Shown here piece after piece: positions 43,860 through 51,180 of a stretch of DNA of 64,000 nt (position 1 is the first letter of the stretch; each line of letters begins with the position of its first letter). The stretch is from NCBI GenBank assembly GCA_015067845.1, contig SVLT01000013.1, positions 1 to 64,000 on the forward strand. The letters run 5' to 3'. The translations under genes and the position numbers were made by a program. The stretch comes from Oscillospiraceae bacterium. Its GTDB lineage: Bacteria > Bacillota > Clostridia > Oscillospirales > Oscillospiraceae. Under the pieces are notes generated by a model. It had not been told where the DNA came from. It ran no database searches and worked only from the letters and a program-made list of their open reading frames with translations.

Positions 43860-44687
43860 TTATTTCTCCATACTTCGTAAGAGGGCAATTTCTTTCTGAT
43901 AGCCCGAAAGTTCATTTGGTGTTTCCAAAATCATGGGCAGTCCGGCTAACGCCGGGTGATTGATAATTTTCTCGAATGTAGCAAGGCCCAAATTGCCATC
44001 GCCGATACACTCATGGCGGTCCTTATGGCTGCCAAAAACATTTTTCGAGTCATTAAGATGCAGGGCGCAAAGCCGATTCAGGCCCACGACCCGATCAAAT
44101 TCCTGCAAAACGCCGTCCAGGTCGTTTACAATGTCATAGCCGCCGTCCCACACATGGCATGTATCCAGGCAGACACCGATCTGTTCGCTGCCAACCCCGT
44201 CGATAATCGCTTTCAGTTCTTCAAATTTGCCGCCGATCTCGCTGCCCTTTCCGGCCATGGTCTCCAACAGGACCGTCACCGGATATCCGGGTGCCATGGC
44301 CAGTTTCAGCGCATCGACGATTTGACTAATGCCCGTCTCCGTACCCTGTCCAACATGGGAGCCGGGATGGAAATTGTAGTAATTACCCGGCAGAGCCGCC
44401 ATGCGGCGCAAATCATCGCACAAAACGCTTGCCGCAAAGGCTCGCGCCTCCGGGTCGGCGGTGCAAAGGTTCATCGTATATGCGCCGTGGGCAACCAACT
44501 TTCCGAAATTCAGTTGTTTTAAGGCATCCATTGCCGCCACACAATCGGCAGGATCCTCTGCTTTCGCCTTGGAACCACGGGGATTCCGGGTAAAAAATGC
44601 AAAGGTATTGGCACCAATGGACTGGGCAGTACGCACCATTGCCAAATTGCCGTCGGATGCGGATAAATGACAGCCAAGGTATCTCAA
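43860..44687 (-). CDS. nfo: Deoxyribonuclease IV (AP endonuclease)
   Basis: 275-aa zinc TIM-barrel endonuclease IV acting at abasic sites. Signatures seen: GCHLSAS at the start, YNFHPGSHVG, VLLETMAG, VCLDTCHVWDGGYD, and ALHLNDSKNVFGSHKDRHECIGDGNLG with the metal ligands. The start is a TTG at 44687 with GGAG 9 bases upstream, required because MRYLGCH is the family start. First gene of an nfo-ftsW-like-PBP operon. Confidence 0.95.
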   Translation of the reverse strand: MRYLGCHLSASDGNLAMVRTAQSIGANTFAFFTRNPRGSKAKAEDPADCVAAMDALKQLNFGKLVAHGAYTMNLCTADPEARAFAASVLCDDLRRMAALPGNYYNFHPGSHVGQGTETGISQIVDALKLAMAPGYPVTVLLETMAGKGSEIGGKFEELKAIIDGVGSEQIGVCLDTCHVWDGGYDIVNDLDGVLQEFDRVVGLNRLCALHLNDSKNVFGSHKDRHECIGDGNLGLATFEKIINHPALAGLPMILETPNELSGYQKEIALLRSMEK

Positions 44688-44709
44688 ATCGGCTCACTCC
44701 TTTGCCGTT

Positions 44710-44738
44710 AGGATACCACAATCTGCAAAAAAATGCAA
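44710..44738 (-). promoter_or_regulatory. Sigma-A promoter of nfo-ftsW-PBP
   Basis: Minus strand TTGCAT (44733-44738), 17-base spacer, TATCCT (44710-44715), 23 bases before the nfo TTG. Confidence 0.65.
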
Positions 44739-44781
44739 CGACTGTTTCCTTTTCCGGATTGTTGTGCTATGATAAGAAAAA

Positions 44782-44801
44782 ACTCCCACAAGTGTGGGAG
44801 T
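44782..44801 (-). terminator. Rho-independent terminator of the lipoprotein gene
   Basis: ACTCCCACA/TGTGGGAGT stem with a minimal loop, followed on minus by TTTTTTCTT, 6 bases after the lipoprotein stop. Confidence 0.85.
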
Positions 44802-44807
44802 CAGTAT

Positions 44808-45299
44808 TCAGCCCTCTGCCAGAGCAACAGATTGCAAAACCTCATTCCAATCCTCCATGCAGTCCCCTGCATCCGCGGCCATGGCCATGATGCTGACGCA
44901 GTAGTGGAATTTGCCGTCATCCAGCACCAGCACCCGGCCCACATGGTCACCGGCTTCTCCGGCGGCGGACCATGCGCCCTCATAGCAGTCCACTCCGCAG
45001 CGCTGTGTGGCAATCAGCTGCAGATCCTCCCGTTCAAAGCCGGTGAGGGTCTGTAATGTGCTGCTCAAATTCCCGGAGGGCAGTACTTCCACCATGATAT
45101 CATAGTCACCGCAGAAATACAGCGTCCCGGAATTTCCCTGCATGGCAGGCGCGGCCGCGTCCTCCGGCAGGTCGATCAAAAGCGTAGCCGGCTGGGCCAT
45201 GGCCACCACGTCGTTGGGGTCATCCACCGTTTCAAAGGTCTGCACAGCACAGCCGCTGAGCAAGAGCACACAAACAAATATCACCAAAAGTTTTTTCAT
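44808..45299 (-). CDS. Predicted lipoprotein, function unknown
   Basis: 163 aa with a type II signal peptide: KKLLVIFVCVLLLSGC, lipobox LLLSGC with Cys near residue 17. The mature part is acidic, with cysteines in FCGDYDIMVEVL, RCGVDCYEGAW, HYCVSIMAMA and AGDCMEDW that could pair outside the cell. No family recognised. The ATG at 45299 has GGGAGG upstream. It starts only 26 bases from the divergent DUF1294 gene. Confidence 0.7.
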   Translation of the reverse strand: MKKLLVIFVCVLLLSGCAVQTFETVDDPNDVVAMAQPATLLIDLPEDAAAPAMQGNSGTLYFCGDYDIMVEVLPSGNLSSTLQTLTGFEREDLQLIATQRCGVDCYEGAWSAAGEAGDHVGRVLVLDDGKFHYCVSIMAMAADAGDCMEDWNEVLQSVALAEG

Positions 45300-45325
45300 T
45301 CCATTACCTCCCGAAAGGATCATCT

Positions 45326-45598
45326 ATGACTGTTCTTTATGCATATCTGATTATAATCAATGCGGCAGGCTTTCTGTTTATGCTCACTGACAAGCGACGG
45401 GCGCAAAGAAATTTGTGGCGTATTCCGGAGCGCACCCTGATAGCTGTCGCACTGCTGGGCGGCAGCCTTGGCGCGCTTTTGGGCATGAAGCTGTTTCGTC
45501 ACAAGACGAAACACGACAAATTCCGCATTGGAATCCCCATAATTCTGTCTGTGCAAATCCTTTTTGCGGTTTTAATCTACATTTTTATACAAAAATGA
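45326..45598 (+). CDS. DUF1294 membrane protein
   Basis: 90 aa with three hydrophobic segments and the family core MLTDKRRAQRNLWRIPERTLIAVALLGGSLGALLGMKLFRHKTKHDKF. The DKxxA, R-I-P-E, GG and RHKT-K-x-x-F positions define DUF1294; function unknown. AAAGGA upstream of the ATG. Ends at a strong bidirectional terminator. Confidence 0.88.
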   Translation: MTVLYAYLIIINAAGFLFMLTDKRRAQRNLWRIPERTLIAVALLGGSLGALLGMKLFRHKTKHDKFRIGIPIILSVQILFAVLIYIFIQK

Positions 45599-45619
45599 CC
45601 GGGTCTCCCCGGTCATTTT
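45592..45619. terminator. Bidirectional terminator between DUF1294 and FAD enzyme
   Basis: 12-bp perfect stem AAAATGACCGGG / CCCGGTCATTTT with a 4-base loop between convergent genes. Confidence 0.9.
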
Positions 45620-45620
45620 C

Positions 45621-47189
45621 TTATAGTGATTCTAATAAGGCTTCCGCCGCCATGATGCCGTCGATGGCGGCAGACACGATGCCACCGGCATATCCAGCGC
45701 CTTCTCCGGCAGGATACAGTCCCATCAAGGACGACTGCCGATTCTCCCCACGCAAGATGCGCACCGGAGAGGAGCTTCTGGTCTCTGGCGCAGTCAGCAC
45801 CGCATCCGCCGATGCAAAACCATGGAGATTCTGCTCCAATTGGGGCAGTGCTTCTTCTAGCGCCCGGGTGATTTTCTCAGGCAAAACTTTGTGCAGATCC
45901 GTCCATACAACGCCGGGGCGGTAACTGGGTTCCACGCTATTCGCGCCGGTGCTTGCCTTGCCGGCAAGGAAATCACCCACGGTTTGTGCCGGTGCCTTGT
46001 AGCAGCCTGTATGATCAAAGGCTTTCTTTTCCAGCTCTTCCTGCCACAGCATACCGCCCAGAACGCCTTCATATGGGAAATCCGTCGGATTCAGGCTGAC
46101 CAGCAATGCAGCATTTGCATTTTCTCCGTCACGATCCGCATTGCTCATGCCGTTGGTGACGATCTTGCCGTTTTCCGAAGTGGCGGCAACCACCTGTCCA
46201 CCGGGACACATGCAGAAAGTGTACACCGTCTCGTTATCCAGATGCCGCACCAGCTTGTAATCAGCCGGTGGTAAGGGCAGGTCTGCGCTTCCGTATTGCG
46301 CCTTGTCGATCACCGATTGCAGCTGCTCAATGCGCACGCCCATGGCAAAGGGCTTCGGCTCCATGGGGATCTCCCTGTCATTAAGCATCCGGAAGGTATC
46401 TCGCGCGCTATGTCCAATGGCCAAAATCACCTTGTCGCAAGCAATATCGCCCTGGTTTGTCCGCAGACCGCAAATTTTGCCGTTTTCCGTCAAAATATCC
46501 GTCACCTGCGTTGTAAAACGCACCTCACCACCCAGGGAAATGATCCGTTTGCGCAGATTCTGCACCACAGTCAGAAGCACATCCGTACCCACATGGGGTT
46601 TGGCATCGTAGAGAATGTCCTCTCGCGCACCGGCTTTCACGAACTGCTCTAAAATCCAGCCGATTCGGGGATTATTGACACCGGTGTTGAGTTTTCCGTC
46701 AGAGAATGTACCTGCGCCGCCCTCACCGAATTGCACGTTGCTAGTGACATCCAACTCTCCGGTTGCAAAGAAATGTGCAACCTTCTCGTGCCGGGTCTGA
46801 GCATCCTCGCCCCGCTCCAAAATGATGGGATCAAGCCCCGCCATCGCCAAAATCAGACCGGCAAACATACCAGCCGGGCCGAAGCCTACCACCACGGGCC
46901 GGGACTCACATTTATAATCCCCCTTGGGCGGTTTGTAATAGGTGATCTGGGCAACAGCAGCCTTTTTGCAGCCGCTGGACTTCAAAATTTTCTTTTCGCT
47001 TCCGTCCACCGCCACATCCACAGTGTAGATCACACGCACATCCGGCTTTTTCCGGGCATCGATGGAACGGCGCACAATGGAAAGTCCCTGTATCCTGAAA
47101 CCGGAGATTTTCAGCATTCTTGCCGCTTCGTAAAGGAGCTGATTGGCATCATGCTCCGGCGGCAGCGAAATATCACGAATTCGTATCAT
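45621..47189 (-). CDS. FAD-dependent dehydrogenase (COG2509 type)
   Basis: 522 aa. An N-terminal ferredoxin-like region (about 1-90) precedes the FAD-binding VVVGFGPAGMFAGLILA and ILERG. Other conserved parts are NVQFGEGGAGTFSDGKLNT, VILAIGHSARDTF, CMCPGGQVVAATSENG and the C-terminal GLYPAGEGAGYAGGIVSAAIDG. This group is uncharacterised, widespread in anaerobes. Its ATG overlaps the stop of the second flavoprotein gene (ATGA), so they are probably co-expressed. Confidence 0.88.
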   Translation of the reverse strand: MIRIRDISLPPEHDANQLLYEAARMLKISGFRIQGLSIVRRSIDARKKPDVRVIYTVDVAVDGSEKKILKSSGCKKAAVAQITYYKPPKGDYKCESRPVVVGFGPAGMFAGLILAMAGLDPIILERGEDAQTRHEKVAHFFATGELDVTSNVQFGEGGAGTFSDGKLNTGVNNPRIGWILEQFVKAGAREDILYDAKPHVGTDVLLTVVQNLRKRIISLGGEVRFTTQVTDILTENGKICGLRTNQGDIACDKVILAIGHSARDTFRMLNDREIPMEPKPFAMGVRIEQLQSVIDKAQYGSADLPLPPADYKLVRHLDNETVYTFCMCPGGQVVAATSENGKIVTNGMSNADRDGENANAALLVSLNPTDFPYEGVLGGMLWQEELEKKAFDHTGCYKAPAQTVGDFLAGKASTGANSVEPSYRPGVVWTDLHKVLPEKITRALEEALPQLEQNLHGFASADAVLTAPETRSSSPVRILRGENRQSSLMGLYPAGEGAGYAGGIVSAAIDGIMAAEALLESL

Positions 47190-48397
47190 CCATTACCTCC
47201 GGCACATTCACCGGCCAGCCGACCGGAGCTCCACGCCCATTGCAGATTAAAGCCGCCGCAGTCGCCGTCGATATCCAGTACCTCACCGCAGGCATAAAGG
47301 CCGGGTACCAGCTTGCTTTCCATGGTTTTATCGTCAAATTCCTCTGTGCAAACGCCGCCGGCAGTCACCTGGGCATGTTCCATACCCAGCGGTTCTGCGA
47401 GAGAAATCTCCAAGCCCTTGGCAGTTGCCACAGCCTGTTCCAATTCATCGTCACGCAGGTCGGCAATTTGTCCGCCGCTGCGGATGCCTGCATTTTGTGC
47501 CGCGACCCGACCCAGCCGGTTGTGCAAGATACCGGTAAACAACTCGTCTGTGGAGAGCTTGGTGGAGCGGCGGGATCGAAGAAGGCACAGAAGTGCATCT
47601 CCGGACAGCTCCGGCAGCAGATCCAATTTGCACAGCCACTCCCCTTTTTCCCGGCACACATCCCGGGAAATCTCGAAAATCACAGGCCCGGAGAGGCCGT
47701 ACTCCGTAAACTGCAGTTCTCCGGTGCTCTCAGACCACAGCTCACCGTTGTGATAAATTGCGGCATGACAGTTTGCACGCACGCCTTTCAGGGCGTTACA
47801 GCCGTTCCAGCTGCTTTTCAGCTGCACCAATGCCGGGCGAAGCTTGGTAACACGGTGGCCGAAGCCGCGAAGCAACTGATAACCGGACATACTCCCGCCC
47901 AGCTTCGTTCCGGCAAGACCACCGCAGGCAATGATCAGCTTGTTGCAGGTGTGTAATTCCCCATTGCCCTCAATCTGAAATCCCTCGTCGGTCTTGCGGA
48001 CTTTGGAGACCTCAAAACCGGTGTGCAGGGTAATATTATCCTTTTCCAGCGCAAAACGCAGCACATCCACCACGGAATTGGCCTGATCGGAATAAGGATA
48101 GACCCGTCCGGACTGCTCAGACACCGTATAAAGGCCCATTTCACCAAACCAACGCAGTGTATCCTGCCCATCAAAGCGCATCAATGCGTTCTTTGCAAAT
48201 TCCGGCGTATCGCCATGGTATCCACTTATATCTGCGTGGAGATTGGTAAGATTGCACCGTCCGTTGCCGGTAGCTTGCAGTTTTCTGCCCACTCTGGCCT
48301 GACGTTCAAACAAAAGCACCTGCACATCTGCGCATTTTGCGGCGCTCAGAGCCGCCGCCATACCGGACGCACCGGCACCAATAATTCCAATTACCAT
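47186..48397 (-). CDS. HI0933/BaiN-family flavoprotein
   Basis: 403-aa FAD-binding NAD(P)-type oxidoreductase. FAD site IGIIGAGASGMAAALSAAK and the family motif RKLQATGNGRCNLTN are at the N-terminus, ACGGLAGTKLGG is central, and TAGGVCTEEFDDKTMESKLVPGLYACGEVLDIDG...GFNLQWAWSSG ends the protein. The group includes BaiN and YhiN; most members have no assigned substrate. The ATG at 48397 has GAGGTG upstream; the longer reading lies outside the promoter and is rejected. Confidence 0.9.
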   Translation of the reverse strand: MVIGIIGAGASGMAAALSAAKCADVQVLLFERQARVGRKLQATGNGRCNLTNLHADISGYHGDTPEFAKNALMRFDGQDTLRWFGEMGLYTVSEQSGRVYPYSDQANSVVDVLRFALEKDNITLHTGFEVSKVRKTDEGFQIEGNGELHTCNKLIIACGGLAGTKLGGSMSGYQLLRGFGHRVTKLRPALVQLKSSWNGCNALKGVRANCHAAIYHNGELWSESTGELQFTEYGLSGPVIFEISRDVCREKGEWLCKLDLLPELSGDALLCLLRSRRSTKLSTDELFTGILHNRLGRVAAQNAGIRSGGQIADLRDDELEQAVATAKGLEISLAEPLGMEHAQVTAGGVCTEEFDDKTMESKLVPGLYACGEVLDIDGDCGGFNLQWAWSSGRLAGECAGGNG

Positions 48398-48418
48398 GGT
48401 ATCACCTCTTTCTCCACC

Positions 48419-48447
48419 ATTGTAACAGAGAATTCTCCTTTGTACAA
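48419..48447 (-). promoter_or_regulatory. Promoter of the flavoprotein pair
   Basis: Minus strand TTGTAC (48442-48447), 17-base spacer, TACAAT (48419-48424). The palindrome GAGAATTCTC (48428-48437) fills the spacer and could bind a repressor. Confidence 0.6.
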
Positions 48448-48459
48448 GTAAAACTTCCC

Positions 48460-48487
48460 TTGCATTCCCCAACTTGTGTGGTATAAT
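48460..48487 (+). promoter_or_regulatory. Promoter of the S4-domain gene
   Basis: TTGCAT (48460-48465), 16-base spacer, TATAAT (48482-48487). The predicted start lies within about 10 bases of the ATG, so the mRNA would have almost no leader. Confidence 0.6.
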
Positions 48488-48502
48488 AGCCTCGGTGATG
48501 AA

Positions 48503-49288
48503 ATGAACCGGGAAAATATTGAAAAAATCGCCCATAATCCGGAAGACAAATTGCTTCTGGCCAAATTATGGGATAAAATCAATCACGGCATCCTGCGCAA
48601 TATTCCGGCCCATACCGGTTTTCTTTCTCCAAGGGAGCTTGATATGGCAAGGTATCTCTTCGGCAGCGAGCCGGGTCTGTACGCCTTCGGCGGATATCCA
48701 GATGCGGAACGGCGGATGCTGTGCTATCTTCCGGAATATCTGGAGGAAAGCTCCCTGATGGACGAAGACTCCCCCGTTGTATGCCTGCGTGCAACCTTTT
48801 ATGAGGGCGACACCCCAACACACCGGGATTTTCTCGGTGCGCTGATGGGATGCGGAATCGCAAGGGAAACCGTTGGTGACATCTGCGTAGGAGCCGGGCA
48901 ATGCGACTTCTTTGTGACGGAGGAAATTGCCCCCTACCTTTTACAAAACTTCACCGGTGCCGGAAGGACAAAGCTGAGCTTATCTGTCATTTCTCTGGCT
49001 GACGCAAAAATTCCTGAGCCGGAAACGAAGGTCATCAAGGACACATTGGCATCTTTGCGGCTGGATGGTGTGGTTTCCTCCGGCTTTCGTATCAGCAGGG
49101 GTTTGGCTTCCCAGGCCATCTGCGCCGGAAAGGTTGCCATTGACGGTCTGCCCTGCGAAAAGCCGGACAAGCAGGTAATCGAGGGCGCGAAGATATCCCT
49201 CCGGGGAAGCGGAAAAATCAAACTGGAAAAAGTAAACGGCCAGACGAAAAAGGGCCGAATCTCGGTGGAGATCCACCGTTATGTGTGA
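48503..49288 (+). CDS. S4-domain RNA-binding protein (YlmH-like)
   Basis: 261 aa, with an N-terminal YlmH-type domain (about 1-180; DMARYLFGSEPGLYAFGGYPDAERRMLCYLPEY, GDICVGAGQCDFFVTEEIAPYLLQNFTGAGR) and a C-terminal S4 fold (about 185-255; FRISRGLASQAICAGKVAIDGLPCEKPDKQVIEGAKISLRGSGKIKL). YlmH proteins bind RNA/ribosomes and have been linked to stalled-ribosome rescue and the division cluster. It is not next to division genes here. The start has only a weak GGTG upstream. Confidence 0.9.
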   Translation: MNRENIEKIAHNPEDKLLLAKLWDKINHGILRNIPAHTGFLSPRELDMARYLFGSEPGLYAFGGYPDAERRMLCYLPEYLEESSLMDEDSPVVCLRATFYEGDTPTHRDFLGALMGCGIARETVGDICVGAGQCDFFVTEEIAPYLLQNFTGAGRTKLSLSVISLADAKIPEPETKVIKDTLASLRLDGVVSSGFRISRGLASQAICAGKVAIDGLPCEKPDKQVIEGAKISLRGSGKIKLEKVNGQTKKGRISVEIHRYV

Positions 49289-49297
49289 GGTAAAACT

Positions 49298-49504
49298 ATG
49301 AAAATGGATGAAGTGATCGCAAGAATCAACGAGCTGGCTCATAAGGCAAAGGCTGAGGGCTTAACAGAGGAAGAAACCGCCGAACGGGACAAGCTCCGCC
49401 GAATCTACATCGATTCCGTGAAGGCAAATCTGGTGGGACAATTGGAGAACACCTACATTGTCCGCCCCGACGGCACAAAAACAAAAGTCACAAGAAAAGA
49501 TTGA
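49298..49504 (+). CDS. DUF896 family protein (YnzC-like)
   Basis: 68-aa helical protein: MDEVIARINELAHKAKAEGLTEEE and ERDKLRRIYIDSVKANLVGQLENTYIV is the DUF896 signature. Small two-helix proteins of unknown function, YnzC being linked to the SOS operon in Bacillus. 9 bases after the S4-domain gene and immediately followed by a terminator. Confidence 0.92.
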   Translation: MKMDEVIARINELAHKAKAEGLTEEETAERDKLRRIYIDSVKANLVGQLENTYIVRPDGTKTKVTRKD

Positions 49505-49533
49505 AAAACGCCCTGCTTTTGCAGGGCGTTTTT
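49504..49533 (+). terminator. Rho-independent terminator after DUF896
   Basis: 13-bp perfect stem AAAAACGCCCTGC / GCAGGGCGTTTTT with a TTTT loop; overlaps the stop codon. Confidence 0.92.
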
Positions 49534-49562
49534 GTTTAAGGGACAAAATTGTGCACATACTA
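49534..49562 (+). promoter_or_regulatory. Candidate sigma-F/G promoter of spoVAD
   Basis: GTTTA (49534-49538), 17-base spacer, CATACTA (49556-49562). The -10 fits the forespore sigma-G pattern CATnnTA fully, the -35 fits 4 of 5 of GYATA. It begins at the last T of the preceding terminator. Confidence 0.5.
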
Positions 49563-49587
49563 CCAAAAACACGAAAGAAGGGTCGGT

Positions 49588-50607
49588 ATGGCACAGAACA
49601 AACGGGGCAAACAAAGCTTTGTCCTTCCTCATATGCCGGTGATCACCGCGTGGGCCAGCGTTGCGGGCAAAAAAGAAAGCGAAGGGCCGCTGGCGCAGAC
49701 CTTTGATATCGTCTCTCAGGACACCTATTTCGGTCAAAAGACCTGGGAACAGGCGGAAAAACAAATGCAGAAAATGGCCATGGACAAAGTGATCGAAAAG
49801 GCCGGAATTACCCGCAGTCAGGTGGGCCTTGTCTACTCAGGAGACCTGCTGAATCAATGCATAGGTTCGTCCTTTACCTTGCGGAACACCGGGATTCCCC
49901 ACCTTGGATTGTACGGCGCATGCTCCACCATGGCGGAGAGCCTCTTGGCAGCGTCCATGGCCATCAGCGGCGGTTTTTCAGACCGGGTGATCGCATTGAC
50001 CTCCTCCCACTTCGCATCCTCAGAACGGCAATACCGCTTCCCTCTTGGATACGGCGGACAGCGCACACCCACTGCCCAATGGACGGTCACCGGCTCCGGC
50101 GCGGCTCTGCTGTGTTCTGCCGGTATCGGCCCGCGGATCGACAGCTGCACCATTGGTACGGTCACCGATCTGGGAATCAAGGATGCCAATAATATGGGCG
50201 CCGCCATGGCTCCTGCCGCCTACGCCACCATCCGGGCGCATCTTGACGACATGGGCCGCAATGTGGATGATTTTGACTTAATCGTAACCGGTGACCTGGG
50301 ACAGCTTGGCAAGGAGGTGCTTATGGAGCTGGCACGTAGGGACGGCCTGTACCTGGGTGGACGCATTGCTGACTGCGGAACCTTGGTTTTTGATACTTCG
50401 ACGCAGGATGTGCATTCCGGCGGCTCCGGCTGCGGATGCAGTGCCATCACACTCTGCGGTGAACTGCTGGATAAACTAAACCGGGGCAAGCTGAAACACA
50501 TTCTGTTCTGTGGAACGGGCGCGCTTCTGTCGCCTACTTCGACCCAGCAGGGCTTGCCTATTCCCGGCGTTTGCCACGCCGTCTCCATTATGGGAGGTAT
50601 GAACTGA
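49588..50607 (+). CDS. spoVAD: Stage V sporulation protein AD
   Basis: 339-aa thiolase-fold protein that binds dipicolinic acid during its import into the forespore. Features are the condensing-enzyme-like LGLYGACSTMAESLLAASMAISGGF, TGSGAALL and the C-terminal LSPTSTQQGLPIPGVCHAVSI. The ATG at 49588 (MAQNKRG) has AAGGG upstream; the longer reading starts before the promoter. The usual upstream partner spoVAC is absent here. spoVAE follows after 1 base. Confidence 0.96.
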   Translation: MAQNKRGKQSFVLPHMPVITAWASVAGKKESEGPLAQTFDIVSQDTYFGQKTWEQAEKQMQKMAMDKVIEKAGITRSQVGLVYSGDLLNQCIGSSFTLRNTGIPHLGLYGACSTMAESLLAASMAISGGFSDRVIALTSSHFASSERQYRFPLGYGGQRTPTAQWTVTGSGAALLCSAGIGPRIDSCTIGTVTDLGIKDANNMGAAMAPAAYATIRAHLDDMGRNVDDFDLIVTGDLGQLGKEVLMELARRDGLYLGGRIADCGTLVFDTSTQDVHSGGSGCGCSAITLCGELLDKLNRGKLKHILFCGTGALLSPTSTQQGLPIPGVCHAVSIMGGMN

Positions 50608-50608
50608 T

Positions 50609-50965
50609 ATGGACTATGTAAAAGCATTTATCGTTGGCGGTATTTTGTGCCTGATCGGACAGCTCCTCATCGACAAAACCAAGCTCACACCGGCAAGAAT
50701 TTTAGTCAGCTATGTGGTCTGCGGTGTGTTTTTGACTGCCATCGGTATCTATGAACCTCTGGTAGAATTTGCAGGTGCGGGTGCAACTGTGCCCTTGACC
50801 GGATTCGGTTACTGTCTTGCCAACGGCGTGAAGAAAGCTGTGGAAACGGACGGCGTTTTGGGTGTATTCACCGGCGGGCTGAAATCGACTGCCGGTGGTA
50901 TTACCGCTGCGATCATCAGCGGTTTGCTCGTAAGCCTTATCTTCAAAGCCAGGGATAAAGCCTGA
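50609..50965 (+). CDS. spoVAE: Stage V sporulation protein AE
   Basis: 118-aa membrane protein with three to four helices (FIVGGILCLIGQLLI, ILVSYVVCGVFLTAIGIYEPL, GGITAAIISGLLVSLIF) and the family segment GFGYCLANGVKKAVETDG. It is the SpoVAEb-type partner of SpoVAD in DPA transport across the inner forespore membrane. The stop of spoVAD is 1 base upstream, so translation is coupled. Confidence 0.95.
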   Translation: MDYVKAFIVGGILCLIGQLLIDKTKLTPARILVSYVVCGVFLTAIGIYEPLVEFAGAGATVPLTGFGYCLANGVKKAVETDGVLGVFTGGLKSTAGGITAAIISGLLVSLIFKARDKA

Positions 50966-51026
50966 AAATTGGGACACACTATGCATGCGGCATGTCCGCA
51001 GTACAGATAAAATGGAGGAATTCGTC

Positions 51027-51143
51027 ATGAATAACCAGAACAAGAACCAGAACAACAATCAGAATCAGAACAACAATCAGAATCAGAACAACCAGAACCA
51101 GCAGAAGCAGGAAAAGAATCAGCAGAACCAGAACAACCGCTAA
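51027..51143 (+). CDS. 38-aa Asn/Gln-rich peptide
   Basis: ATG at 51027 with GGAGG 8 bases upstream, stop TAA at 51141, terminator right after. MNNQNKNQNNNQNQNNNQNQ is followed by NQNQQKQEKNQQNQNNR: almost only Asn and Gln, with a few Lys, Glu and Arg. No membrane segment. Composition recalls gamma-type small acid-soluble spore proteins, which are Asn/Gln-rich nitrogen stores, and the gene follows spoVAD-spoVAE by 61 bases. No sequence homology can be claimed. It may instead be a coat or matrix peptide. Confidence 0.65.
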   Translation: MNNQNKNQNNNQNQNNNQNQNNQNQQKQEKNQQNQNNR

Positions 51144-51146
51144 AGA

Positions 51147-51177
51147 AATGGCCTGTTGCACTACGCAACAGGCCATT
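51147..51177. terminator. Bidirectional terminator between the Asn/Gln peptide and addA
   Basis: 13-bp stem AATGGCCTGTTGC / GCAACAGGCCATT with a 5-base loop between convergent genes; core arms recur at 31147. Confidence 0.82.
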
Positions 51178-51180
51178 AAA

